Part shown: positions 44,629 through 53,349 of the stretch, one piece after another
Layout: each line of letters begins with the position of its first letter
Numbering within the stretch: the first letter of the stretch is position 1
DNA from: Lactiplantibacillus plajomi
Lineage (GTDB): Bacteria; Bacillota; Bacilli; Lactobacillales; Lactobacillaceae
Length of the DNA stretch: 64,000 nt
Assembly (NCBI RefSeq): GCF_005405405.1
Contig: NZ_BJDZ01000013.1
Location: forward strand, 1-64,000
Direction: 5' to 3'
The notes under the pieces: generated by a model
What the model saw: the letters and a program-made list of their open reading frames with translations, nothing else
What the model was told of the DNA's origin: nothing
The model's database searches: none
Made by a program: the position numbers and the translations under genes

Positions 44629-45135
44629 CTAATCAATATCGGTTTTTTCCGCAGCTTCGGTCTTTGCCGCCGTTGCTTGTTGCATCTTACCAAGCACCGC
44701 CCGGGCAATTGGGCCGACGATCAATAATTGTAACGGTAACGCGACAATCAAGTTAAAGATCCAAGTGTGACCGTACGTCGCCAGCACGTGACCCCCGGCT
44801 AACTTACCTTCAACCGCGATTCCGAACAGTGACATGCAAGTCACCATCCCAAGGACCATCAACACCGAAATGGTAATACCGATTAAAACGACTTTTTTCC
44901 GCATATAATCATTAATAATGTATTTAAAGGCTAAGCCCTTCGCAATCGGACCGACAACTAGGAGGTCCAATAAGATGGCAACGACTAACCCGAGTGGATA
45001 ACCACTCAAAATTGCCATGATCAGACCACTCGTGAAACCTTGCGCCAGCGTCACGTTATACGCCGTCATCACAAAGACCATTAGGCCCGCCATGATTGCC
45101 GTAAAAACAACTTCTTCTTTTAAATTCCGTGGCAT
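44629..45135 (-). CDS. DUF2798 domain membrane protein
   Basis: A 168-aa protein with four predicted TM helices (about 12-30, 45-65, 82-103, 125-147), in two DUF2798-like pairs, and a charged C-terminal tail. The family has no assigned function. Monocistronic with its own terminator. SD GGAGAG precedes ATG 45135. Confidence 0.8.
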   Translation of the reverse strand: MPRNLKEEVVFTAIMAGLMVFVMTAYNVTLAQGFTSGLIMAILSGYPLGLVVAILLDLLVVGPIAKGLAFKYIINDYMRKKVVLIGITISVLMVLGMVTCMSLFGIAVEGKLAGGHVLATYGHTWIFNLIVALPLQLLIVGPIARAVLGKMQQATAAKTEAAEKTDID

Positions 45136-45336
45136 TAATTTCCACTCTCCTTAATATAGTGACGAGCAGTAACCCTACCACCTTTTCACTAACCATGTAA
45201 GTGATTGGCCTTCGTAATTAATTTTAGCTCGTTCGTTAACAGTTACGGTTGCTAACTATAGCACGGAACGCACCAACGTCGTAAGTAACAATTTAATGAT
45301 AAATTATGAACCGGTTACATCTACCGCTTGCACCAA

Positions 45337-45369
45337 AAAAAGCACTTGGACTGGTTTCGTCCAAGTGCT
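45337..45369 (-). terminator. Terminator of the cytochrome b5-like gene
   Basis: AGCACTTGGAC and GTCCAAGTGCT (11 bp perfect) followed by seven T on the minus strand. The rest of 45136-45440 shows nothing else of note. Confidence 0.8.
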
Positions 45370-45440
45370 GGCTGAAGCCGTAACCAGAGTCACAGCTTCT
45401 TCAACGTGTCCGTCTAATAATTGGCACACGCTCGCTTTAA

Positions 45441-45683
45441 TTAGCCCGCGACGTATTCGCCGACAACGTTTAACTTCTTCAAGACACCGCGTCCGTGTGG
45501 TGACTTTTCATCAATAACCGCCGTTAATTCTTGTCCGGCTAAGTTACCGTGATGCTTACCACCGGCCCAGGCAGCGACTCCCGTGACGTCGTAAACCACA
45601 CCGTCGACCGCAACGTATGCGGGTTGGCCATTTTGACCATCGTATTTTGCTAATTCAGCTTGATTAAAGGTTTTTGTACTCAT
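45441..45683 (-). CDS. Cytochrome b5-like haem/steroid-binding domain protein
   Basis: An 80-aa single-domain protein with cytochrome b5 features: FNQAELAKYDG.NGQPAYVAVDGVVYDVT, then W-x-GGKHHGNLAGQEL and a late SPHGRGVLKK. The first axial His position (HPGG in classical b5) is KHHG here. No TM segment or signal, so cytoplasmic. Such short b5-like proteins are common in Firmicutes; haem binding is not proven. Confidence 0.85.
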   Translation of the reverse strand: MSTKTFNQAELAKYDGQNGQPAYVAVDGVVYDVTGVAAWAGGKHHGNLAGQELTAVIDEKSPHGRGVLKKLNVVGEYVAG

Positions 45684-46049
45684 CGAATCACTCCTTCACA
45701 GTTTATTTAATTCTAAACTGGACTGCCAAATAATAGCAAGTAATTCGCTTACAAACCTAACCAACTAACTGAATGCAAGCATTCGGAACCATTACCGGCA
45801 ACAATCGACCCCCAACGTGCCGGGATAACGGTCATCCTAACTTTTGACCACTATGAGTGCTTCAAACCATTACCGTATCTCGGTACCAGTCACGGCACCT
45901 TCCTCAGCGTCACCGGTCGGTAATGACCCGGTGACCTTGTGAACCAGCCATTGATTATGACTGCCCCAATGACACCTCAACCACACTATCCGTTAACGGA
46001 CTGTTGAAGCGCTGCGATTAGTGTTCCCACTAACCGATCGATGCTCTTC
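45684..46049. other. Gene-free stretch, nothing recognised
   Basis: About 365 bp between two minus-strand genes. I find no ORF with an SD, no strong hairpin and no repeat. Confidence 0.5.
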
Positions 46050-46580
46050 TTAGTTTGAAGCCGTTGGTGGTCCAATCGTTGCCACGCGGTGGGTACCGGC
46101 CAAACTCGTCACCAGGTTCGGAATTACCGTGCCCACGGCAGCCACGCGATTACTTGCGGCCAATAAAATGGCTAATATTCTAACCATAGCCGCACTAATT
46201 GTTGCGACCACCGGCTGTGGCTCCGTCCAGTCCCCGACTTCAGACCGTTGCACGGCCAAAACCTGGCCGGGCGTGACCCAATCACCAATTTTGACCCGGA
46301 CCCGAAAGCGCGGTGATCGCACGGCGCCACTAAACTTGCCAAGTTGTAACCAACCGTTTAAGCCGTAACCCGTCGTGAATCCCAATAAGTGGCGCTGCCT
46401 ATCGATTACCGTGACCCGCCCGGCAAACGGTGCCAACAGCTGTTCCGTCGACGGGTAATAACGACGGCGGTACCCTAAAACACCGTACGGGTGGACCATG
46501 GCAACTAACGACCGGAGCCGAACCATGGCGCCGCCAACGTGGGCAACGACCGGTATCAATGGACTAACTACAGTTGACAC
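46050..46580 (-). CDS. EIIA(Glc)-like protein lacking the phosphorylated histidine
   Basis: A 176-aa protein whose middle part (about residues 42-110) follows the glucose-type PTS EIIA fold: a PFAGRVTVID strand, RHLLGFTTGYGL, then the active-site region, then VKIGDWVTPGQVLAV. In true EIIA the last region has the phosphorylated His (HxG); here it reads WLQLGKFS with Leu at that place. The first histidine (RHLLG) is kept. It may be a decayed or regulatory EIIA homologue. Start GTG 46580, eight bases after AAGGAAG. The C-terminal 65 residues are hydrophobic and unlike EIIA. Confidence 0.55.
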   Translation of the reverse strand: MSTVVSPLIPVVAHVGGAMVRLRSLVAMVHPYGVLGYRRRYYPSTEQLLAPFAGRVTVIDRQRHLLGFTTGYGLNGWLQLGKFSGAVRSPRFRVRVKIGDWVTPGQVLAVQRSEVGDWTEPQPVVATISAAMVRILAILLAASNRVAAVGTVIPNLVTSLAGTHRVATIGPPTASN

Positions 46581-46589
46581 GCGTTTCAC

Positions 46590-46892
46590 TTCCTTACTTT
46601 AAACTGATTGATAACAAAATCACAATCGTATCCCAATTAGTTGTAGACTAATTAGTTCAACCGGTTGACAATCTAAATCTCTTTATCGACTTTAACATAT
46701 TTTAGCATAATTAACAGCTTTTACTATTTATTTACTCAAGGTTTACAATTGTCTACGTTAGTTCGTAAACTCAAAAAATGAACGTTTTGCCACTTTACTA
46801 ACCCCACCCTTACCAGTGGATTGTTATTAGTGGAATAGAAAATGACCGTAGAAGTCACCCCCGTTTTGTGAATAAATGAACTTTTTCGCGTA
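46590..46892. other. Gene-free stretch, nothing recognised
   Basis: AT-rich; contains TTGACA (about 46662) without a matching -10. No ORF or strong fold. Confidence 0.45.
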
Positions 46893-46935
46893 AATAAAAA
46901 CCGTCCGGATTGTAACCCGCACGGTTTTACTTTCA
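46893..46935 (-). terminator. Terminator of the VIT1/CCC1 gene
   Basis: AAAACCGTGCGGG and CCGGACGGTTTTT pair with one mismatch on the minus strand, nine bases past the stop. Confidence 0.7.
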
Positions 46936-46943
46936 TTATCGCT

Positions 46944-47537
46944 TTAGCCGCCCAATAGCGTTCCCACTATGTACGTCACAAAACCAGTCACTAACCCGAT
47001 CACAATATTGCGAAGAACGACCCGGCGAATCGGAATCTCACCCCGTTGAGCACTAATCGTGGCGTTCAGGGTCAACGCGACCGCCATCGCCACCACCGTG
47101 TTGAACAGGCGCCAGCGTGGCGTAGATAAGCTAATTGCCAACAGCAGAATTAGTGCGCCCAACATGAACGAGACGAACGACATGATTGCCGCGTGTAACG
47201 GGTTCAGAAGGTCAATCTCATCAATTTTAGTCTGGTAATCCTTTGACTTGCGAAATTCGGGGCTAATTTGGGCATTGAGCCGCGACAGCTGCACGTCCTT
47301 TTGAGCACTGACGGAGACGTACTCGCCCCCGGCCATTGAACAGGCCCCGGCCAGCATCCCAGAAATACCGCTAACAAATAGCGTCTCGTTACTCATGTTG
47401 GCACCGACCGCCCCGAGGACGATCCCCGATACCGAAATAATGCCGTCGTTGGCGCCGAGCAGTCCTGCCCGTAAGACGTTCAAGCGGTCCCAAAAGTGTA
47501 GGTAGCGAATTTGCCACCGTTTTATCATCGTTAACAT
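46944..47537 (-). CDS. VIT1/CCC1 family membrane protein
   Basis: A 197-aa VIT1/CCC1-type protein (iron/manganese vacuolar transporter homologue). The N-terminal LNVLRAGLLGANDGIISVSGIV block and AGACSMAGGEYVSVSAQKD are the family's conserved motifs; five TM helices are predicted. Probable metal ion export. SD AAGGGGATGACACC precedes ATG 47537. Confidence 0.9.
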   Translation of the reverse strand: MLTMIKRWQIRYLHFWDRLNVLRAGLLGANDGIISVSGIVLGAVGANMSNETLFVSGISGMLAGACSMAGGEYVSVSAQKDVQLSRLNAQISPEFRKSKDYQTKIDEIDLLNPLHAAIMSFVSFMLGALILLLAISLSTPRWRLFNTVVAMAVALTLNATISAQRGEIPIRRVVLRNIVIGLVTGFVTYIVGTLLGG

Positions 47538-47649
47538 GGTGTCATCCCCTTAATTTAATCTAAAAAAACGGGTTGAAGAAAACGCTTTCTTCAACCCAGT
47601 ATGCACTGATATCCTTCTAATTGCAACGTCTCGTTAGGTATCCTAACAA

Positions 47650-48198
47650 CTAACGCACTAATTTATCCCAAATGACAACTTGGCCACTTGCAAGTGACTT
47701 CTGGACGTCGATAATGCGTTGGTTAGAACTCCCGCGAAACTGAAGTTTTAAGTCCATTTTAGCTTGTAAGAAACGGCCATCCACTAAAATATCGATCAGC
47801 GACAGCATCTTTAACTTATCTTCCGAATCCTTTTGCAGCTCATCCCAAGTGTAACCGGACCACGACCAGATATCCTTGGTGTGGCCGAACTCGGCGCGGA
47901 CCCGTTCGCAGATACGAATGGCGACTTGAGTATTTAAAAACGGTTCCCCCCCGAGTAGGGTCAGTCCCTGGACGTAATCCTGACTCAAGTCTTCAATAAT
48001 TTGGTCCTCAAGTTCCTGCGTATAGGGCTGGCCGTAGTGGAAGTTTTGGGCGGCCACGTTATAGCAGCCCGGGCAGTGGAACGGGCAGCCGCTTAAATAC
48101 AGGCTGCAGCGAACCCCTTCCCCGTCCACAAAGTTAAACGGTTTATAGTCGGCAACGTATTGCTCACTTAGATCGGCTGCCAGCCATTCTTTGGGCAT
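47650..48198 (-). CDS. nrdG: NrdG, anaerobic ribonucleotide reductase activase
   Basis: A 182-aa radical-SAM enzyme that installs the glycyl radical on NrdD. The cluster motif is SGCPFHCPGCYN (CxxxCxxC, about 33-41), followed by LTLLGGEPF. It overlaps the end of nrdD by 35 bp. ATG 48198 is taken to match family length; GAAAGGG lies upstream. Oxygen-sensitive; acts anaerobically. Confidence 0.95.
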   Translation of the reverse strand: MPKEWLAADLSEQYVADYKPFNFVDGEGVRCSLYLSGCPFHCPGCYNVAAQNFHYGQPYTQELEDQIIEDLSQDYVQGLTLLGGEPFLNTQVAIRICERVRAEFGHTKDIWSWSGYTWDELQKDSEDKLKMLSLIDILVDGRFLQAKMDLKLQFRGSSNQRIIDVQKSLASGQVVIWDKLVR

Positions 48199-50386
48199 CG
48201 GATTGTTTGGCCCTTTCGTAGCGCGCGGCATTCTTAATCATCTCCGGAGACATATTTTTAGCACGGGACGCGATTTCAACGTGACGGCCATGCACCATCG
48301 GACGCTGTTGCGGATTACCTAGGTAACCACACGTCCGCTTGACCACGTCACAGTATTTCGGATCGTGGTTGCCACATTCGGGGCACACAAATCCGCGGGC
48401 GGTGGCGTTGAACTCGCCCTTGAACCCACACTTGAAACACTGGTCGATCGCGGTGTTAGTTCCTAAATAGCCAACGTGATCGTAGGCCCAGTCCCAAACG
48501 GCTTCGAGCGCCTTCGGATTTTGCGTCAGGTTCGGGTATTCACAGTAATGGATAAAGCCCCCAGAAGCGTACTGTGGAAACCGTTCTTCCAGGGTCAGCT
48601 TATCAAACGGCGTGGGGTGCTTACGGACGTCGTAGTGGAAACTATTCGTGTAGTATTCCTTATCAGTAATGTCGGCAATCTTACCAAACTTAGCAATGTC
48701 GTCACGACAGAACGTATCGGTCAACGATTCGGCCGGCGTCGAATACAAACTATAGTGGTAGCCGCTTTCCTTCGCCCACACCGCACACTGGTCACGCAAA
48801 GCCTTGACCACTTGTTCCGCAAAGGCGAGTGCGTGGGCATCTTTTTCCCAGTCCGGTCCGAAGAAGGTCGTGCAGACTTCGTAAATACCGATGTAACCGA
48901 GTGACACCGTGGCCCGTTGATTCTTGAATAACTCGTCAACGTTCCCACCGGCCGGCAGCCGTTTACCAAAGGCACCGTACATGTAAAGTAACGGGGCGTT
49001 CTCCGGCTTGGCCTGCTTAGTCCGTTCAATCCGGTAAGCCAACGCCTGGTGACAAGTCGACATCCGTTCGTCGAAGATTTCCCAGAATAACTGCTGATCC
49101 CCGTGGGCCGATAACGCGATCCGCGGCAAGTTGACCGTCACGACCCCCAGGTTCATCCGGCCGGAATTGACCTCGTGGCCATTTTCATCCCGCCAGCCCT
49201 GTAAGAACGAGCGGCAGCCCATCGGCGTCTTAAAACTCCCCGTTAATTCCTTGATTTTATCGTACATTAAAAGATCGGGGTACATCCGCTTGGTGGCACA
49301 CTCAATCGCCAGCGTTTTAATGTCGTAGTTCGGGTCGCTGGGCGCCAAGTTCAAGCCGCGTTTCATCGTAAAAATCAGCTTAGGAAAAATGGCGGTTCGG
49401 TGTTCTTTGCCGAGCCCCTTGATGCGGATCTTTAAAATGGCTTTTTGAATTTCACGTTCGATCCAGCTAGTTCCCAGACCAAAGTTGACCGTCGTAAACG
49501 GCGTCTGCCCCTGTGACGAGTAGAGCGTGTTGATTTCGTATTCCAACGCCTGCATCGCGTCGTAAATATCCTTCTTCGTCTTGGTTTTGGCGTAAGCTTC
49601 CCGTTGGGGTTCGGCGACCCACTGTTCAGCGTCATGCAAATGTTTTTGGTAGTTAATGGCCGCGTACGGTGCCAATAACTGGTCGACCCGGTTGGCAGAA
49701 CAACCGCCATATTGTAGCGAGGCGACGTTGGCAATAATTTGAGCCATCTGAGCGGTCGCGGTCTGGATCGAACGTGGCGACACCACTTCGGCGTTCCCAA
49801 TTTTATAACCGTTTTTAAACATGCCGTCAAAGTCGATCAGGCAGCAGTTGGTTTCCGGCGTGACCGGAGAATAGTCCAAGTCGTGCCAGTGAATATCTCC
49901 GCGCAAGTGCGCCTTAGCGACTAAATCGGGTAACATTTGAAGTCCCAGCGCCCGACTAGCCGCCCCGGCTTCCAAGTCCCGTTGGGTGTTAAAAACGGTA
50001 CTGTCCTTATTGGCATTTTCGTGAACGACGCTCGCATCACGGTTAAATAATTTTTCGATGCGGCCACGAACGTTCTTGGCCGCCGCAAAGCGCTCCTGTT
50101 CGGCAATAAAGTAGTCCTGAAAAGCCTTAGCCGCGGCGTCCAGACCACGGTCCGTCAACATGGCGATCAACGCCGGCCGCAGTTCACGGGTCTCAATTTG
50201 GTCCGCATCCTGATAATGGTCAACGATGGCCCGTTTAATGGCTAACCGGTCTTCCGGATCATCCAGAATCCGGTCGAGCACAAAGTTTAGTTTATATGGA
50301 TGAAATTTAGTTTGTGTCCCACCGCGTTTAATAACCGGCAGTGCGCGCAATTGCTCTAAGCAATCGTTGGTCGGCGTTTTAATCAT
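48164..50386 (-). CDS. nrdD: NrdD, anaerobic ribonucleoside-triphosphate reductase
   Basis: A 740-aa class III reductase reducing NTPs to dNTPs without oxygen. An ATP-cone lies at the N-terminus (about 15-105), and the catalytic barrel follows. The zinc site (CFKCGFKGEF ... CPECG, about 645-665) and glycyl-radical region (TCGYLGNP, about 688) are at the C-terminus. ATG 50386 follows GTGGGG. First gene of nrdDG. Confidence 0.96.
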   Translation of the reverse strand: MIKTPTNDCLEQLRALPVIKRGGTQTKFHPYKLNFVLDRILDDPEDRLAIKRAIVDHYQDADQIETRELRPALIAMLTDRGLDAAAKAFQDYFIAEQERFAAAKNVRGRIEKLFNRDASVVHENANKDSTVFNTQRDLEAGAASRALGLQMLPDLVAKAHLRGDIHWHDLDYSPVTPETNCCLIDFDGMFKNGYKIGNAEVVSPRSIQTATAQMAQIIANVASLQYGGCSANRVDQLLAPYAAINYQKHLHDAEQWVAEPQREAYAKTKTKKDIYDAMQALEYEINTLYSSQGQTPFTTVNFGLGTSWIEREIQKAILKIRIKGLGKEHRTAIFPKLIFTMKRGLNLAPSDPNYDIKTLAIECATKRMYPDLLMYDKIKELTGSFKTPMGCRSFLQGWRDENGHEVNSGRMNLGVVTVNLPRIALSAHGDQQLFWEIFDERMSTCHQALAYRIERTKQAKPENAPLLYMYGAFGKRLPAGGNVDELFKNQRATVSLGYIGIYEVCTTFFGPDWEKDAHALAFAEQVVKALRDQCAVWAKESGYHYSLYSTPAESLTDTFCRDDIAKFGKIADITDKEYYTNSFHYDVRKHPTPFDKLTLEERFPQYASGGFIHYCEYPNLTQNPKALEAVWDWAYDHVGYLGTNTAIDQCFKCGFKGEFNATARGFVCPECGNHDPKYCDVVKRTCGYLGNPQQRPMVHGRHVEIASRAKNMSPEMIKNAARYERAKQSDAQRMAGSRSK

Positions 50387-50466
50387 GCGTATCCCCACTT
50401 TTCAAAATTATGTAAGCTGTGAACTAAGTTACATCCCAACAACTAGTCGTCATCGGGATGCAATCA

Positions 50467-50482
50467 ACACTATATATAGTAG
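50467..50482. promoter_or_regulatory. NrdR-box-like palindrome upstream of nrdD
   Basis: ACACTATATATAGTAG resembles the NrdR box (ACACWATATNTNGTGT) and lies 80 bp upstream of nrdD. A convincing second box is missing: about 32 bp further out only ACCCATAGTGGGT is seen. Confidence 0.6.
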
Positions 50483-50521
50483 CTCATTTTCGATAAGTTG
50501 CCTACCCATAGTGGGTTGTGC

Positions 50522-50562
50522 AAAAAAAGCTTGTGCCGGGCAAACGAGCCGATTCACAAGCT
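50522..50562 (-). terminator. Terminator of the PTS EIIABC gene
   Basis: AAGCTTGTG and CACAAGCTT form a 9-bp stem, followed by seven T on the minus strand. It lies about 175 bp beyond the PTS stop; 50590-50737 holds nothing else I recognise. Confidence 0.7.
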
Positions 50563-50737
50563 TAGGTGATTCTTTTGATTAAATAAAATTTATCTTTTAT
50601 ATGGCCTGAGTTATAAAAATAGAATTTTTAGTCAACCGCGTGTACCATCGGCTTGCGGCGTGCCGTCACCCGTTTTCAACTTTTTTCAGGCGCCAAATTT
50701 TGCCGTAATCAATCGTTCAAAATTGACCGGTTCACGA

Positions 50738-52687
50738 TTAACCGTTCCCCGATTCGGTCGCGGATTCGGCCGGCTGCTCGACCAGTCGGTCCGAAAAGCC
50801 GAATAAGTAGACCGCCGCCGTGGTCAAAACCAGCGTCCCGTAATGCGTGATCAGATAGCCGTAAAAGTTAGCGTCGATGCCGACTTTCTGGTTAATGAAC
50901 GCCGGAAAACCAACTAACGCACCGGACATGGCAAAGTTATCGACCCGCAACAGTCCGGTCAGCATCCCGCCGAGGGCACTAACGACACTGGCGATAACGA
51001 AGAGCCGCTTATACTTGAGGTTAACCCCGTACAACGCCGGTTCGGTGACCCCACAAAAGGCCGAAATCGCGGCGGCCAGCGACAAATTCTTAAGCTTTTG
51101 ATGACGGGTCTTCAGGAAAACGGCGAGGACCGCGCCGCCTTGGGCCACCATCGTGACCGACAAGATTGCGTTCAGGTAACTATGCCCGTTCATTGCGATG
51201 TCGTTAATGGCGATTGGGACTAGCGACCAGTGCAACCCAAAGATCACCATCGTTTGGTAGACGCCACCAATAATCAGCCCAGATAACGCCGGACTGAGAT
51301 TGTAAACAGCCATGATGCCGTTAGCAATGCCGCGGCTAATCACTGTGATCAGCGGTCCGATACCAACCAGAACGACTAAGCCTAAGACCATTACTTCCAA
51401 AATTGGCACTAAGACACTGCGCAGTGCGACCGGAACCCACTTTTTCAAGTAACGCTCGACGTACTTCGCCAGCCAAGCAGCCACGATGATTGGAAAGACC
51501 GACGCCGAATAGTTGACGAGGTGGGTTGGCAAGCCGAACACCGTAATGTCAGCAGTTGTCGCCCGCTGCGCCGCGCTGATCAAGCTTGGATAAACCAAGA
51601 CCGCCCCCACGACCGCCATCACGATCGGGTCAACCGCCATTTTTTTGGCGGCCGTAATGCCTAATATAATCGGCAGAAAGTAAAATACCGCGTCCGCTAA
51701 CGCGTTTAACACCATGTAAGTGCCACTGACCGCGTCCAACACGTGAAAGCCGGTCAGTGCCGCCAGAATCCCTTTTAAGATCCCGGAACCAGCCAAGATA
51801 CCAATAACGGGCACCATTGAGGCGGTCATCACGCCAATCACGTTGCCTAATCCCCGTTTAAGCCCGGCGACCACGGTTTGCGGGCGCGCCTCGGGACGGG
51901 CCGGGTCCGGCTTCCGCGGTCCAAGTAACTTCACGACCGCGTCATAAACGTCGTTGACCGCCGCGCCAATCACAACCTGGTACTGATTGGCGGCCTGAAC
52001 CACGTCAATGATGCCGTCGGTCGCTTTTAACCGGGCCGTTTGTGCAACGGCACTGTCCTTTAGCTTAAAGCGTAAGCGGGTCATGCAGTGAACCACGCTT
52101 TGAACGTTGGGCGCACCGCCGACCGCGGCCACGATGGTCGCCGCTAACGGCTGGTCCGGGTTGGCGGCTGCCAGCGGCGCACTAATGTTATCCGCACTAC
52201 TGGTCGTCACGAGTGGTCGGGTGACGACCGCTAAGGCCTCCCCGGCCGCGACGGTCGTCGTCGCCGTCACGAATAGTTTGGCCGCCTGTGCCTGGCCATT
52301 GGTGATTGCCACGATCACACTCGCCGCCTTACCGGCTTGCTGAATCGCGGCTACCGCCATCGTGGCGACGGGCTGACCCGCCGTCACGTGTTGGCCCACG
52401 TTAACGGTCACCGTGAACGGGCGCCCAGCTAACCCCACGGTATCGATACCCAGGTGTAGCAACAGTTCCAGCCCGTCAGCCGTTCGAATCCCGAAGGCGT
52501 GCTTAGTTGCCGCCACCATCGTAATTTCACCACTGACCGGTGCGACCACCTGATCAGCCGTGGGTTCCATCGCTACACCCGGTCCCATCAGCCCGTTTGC
52601 AAACACCGGGTCGTGTAACGCACTGACGGGTTCCGGTCGTCCCGTTACCGGAGCTAATAACGTTAAATTTGCTAAGTCCGTCGCCAT
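50738..52687 (-). CDS. Single-chain PTS EIIABC, beta-glucoside/sucrose class
   Basis: A 649-aa PTS permease with domains in the order A-B-C. EIIA comes first (about 1-165; PVSGEITMVAATKHAFGI and phospho-His in LLLHLGIDTVGL). EIIB follows (about 180-260; phospho-Cys in VVHCMTRLRFKL), then a membrane EIIC (about 285-640). Most bgl-class proteins run B-C-A. No hydrolase or antiterminator gene is adjacent, so the sugar is unknown. ATG 52687 follows GGAAGGTGATC. Confidence 0.9.
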   Translation of the reverse strand: MATDLANLTLLAPVTGRPEPVSALHDPVFANGLMGPGVAMEPTADQVVAPVSGEITMVAATKHAFGIRTADGLELLLHLGIDTVGLAGRPFTVTVNVGQHVTAGQPVATMAVAAIQQAGKAASVIVAITNGQAQAAKLFVTATTTVAAGEALAVVTRPLVTTSSADNISAPLAAANPDQPLAATIVAAVGGAPNVQSVVHCMTRLRFKLKDSAVAQTARLKATDGIIDVVQAANQYQVVIGAAVNDVYDAVVKLLGPRKPDPARPEARPQTVVAGLKRGLGNVIGVMTASMVPVIGILAGSGILKGILAALTGFHVLDAVSGTYMVLNALADAVFYFLPIILGITAAKKMAVDPIVMAVVGAVLVYPSLISAAQRATTADITVFGLPTHLVNYSASVFPIIVAAWLAKYVERYLKKWVPVALRSVLVPILEVMVLGLVVLVGIGPLITVISRGIANGIMAVYNLSPALSGLIIGGVYQTMVIFGLHWSLVPIAINDIAMNGHSYLNAILSVTMVAQGGAVLAVFLKTRHQKLKNLSLAAAISAFCGVTEPALYGVNLKYKRLFVIASVVSALGGMLTGLLRVDNFAMSGALVGFPAFINQKVGIDANFYGYLITHYGTLVLTTAAVYLFGFSDRLVEQPAESATESGNG

Positions 52688-52851
52688 CAAGATCACCTTC
52701 CGTTCAGGCGCACTGCACCGGGTTCCCTGCACCCGTTTTAATTAATACTTTTATAATCAAATATAAATTATCCACCCCGATTCTAACGAACAAACCAGCA
52801 AAAGGTCTGGTGATTGCGCACATTTGATTGCTCACCTTACTAACTAAGTGC

Positions 52852-52881
52852 TTGCACCCAGTCCGATTCGCCACCTATAAT
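52852..52881 (+). promoter_or_regulatory. Promoter of the deformylase-like gene
   Basis: TTGCAC (52852-52857) and TATAAT (52876-52881) with an 18-bp spacer, 38 bp upstream of the start codon. Confidence 0.65.
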
Positions 52882-52918
52882 GGAGTCATTCACTAACGTA
52901 CCGGATGGAGGAATTCTT

Positions 52919-53329
52919 ATGATCAGACCCGTTGTTCACGACCCGGCCGCCCTACAAACCGTGGCGCAGCCGGCGACTAAAGCCGACCAAGCCGTAGTAA
53001 GCGACCTACTCGCCACGTTGGCGGCCAACCAGGCGACCTGCGTGGGGATGGCGGCCAACATGATTGGCGTCAACAAACGCATCATCGTGGTTCAAATCGG
53101 CCCGCTCGCCCTAGCCATGATCAACCCGCAAATCACTGCAAAAAACGGGCGCTACCAAACTCAGGAAGGTTGCTTATCATTGACCGGTGAGCGCCCGGCG
53201 ACCCGCTACCGAACCATCACGGTCAGTTTTCTGAACCAAAATTTTCAACCGCAGCAGCAAACGTTTAACGACTTCACCGCCCAAATCATTCAGCACGAAG
53301 TCGACCACTGTAACGGCATCCTGATTTAA
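52919..53329 (+). CDS. Peptide deformylase-like protein (short form)
   Basis: A 136-aa Def-like protein. Motif 2 EGCLSL and motif 3 QHEVDHCNGIL (HExxH, metal ligands Cys and two His) are intact. Motif 1 is VGMAANMIG, with Met where classical deformylases have Gln. It ends right after motif 3, as short Firmicutes homologues do. It may be a second deformylase or a divergent amidase. ATG 52919 follows GGATGGAGGAATT. It lies 20 bp upstream of apbE on the same strand. Confidence 0.85.
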   Translation: MIRPVVHDPAALQTVAQPATKADQAVVSDLLATLAANQATCVGMAANMIGVNKRIIVVQIGPLALAMINPQITAKNGRYQTQEGCLSLTGERPATRYRTITVSFLNQNFQPQQQTFNDFTAQIIQHEVDHCNGILI

Positions 53330-53349
53330 ACCAGATTGGACTGACAACT

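Noticed and set aside
48476-48904. 142-codon + strand frame inside nrdD
   Set aside because: Antisense shadow of a well-conserved enzyme; no SD or domain.
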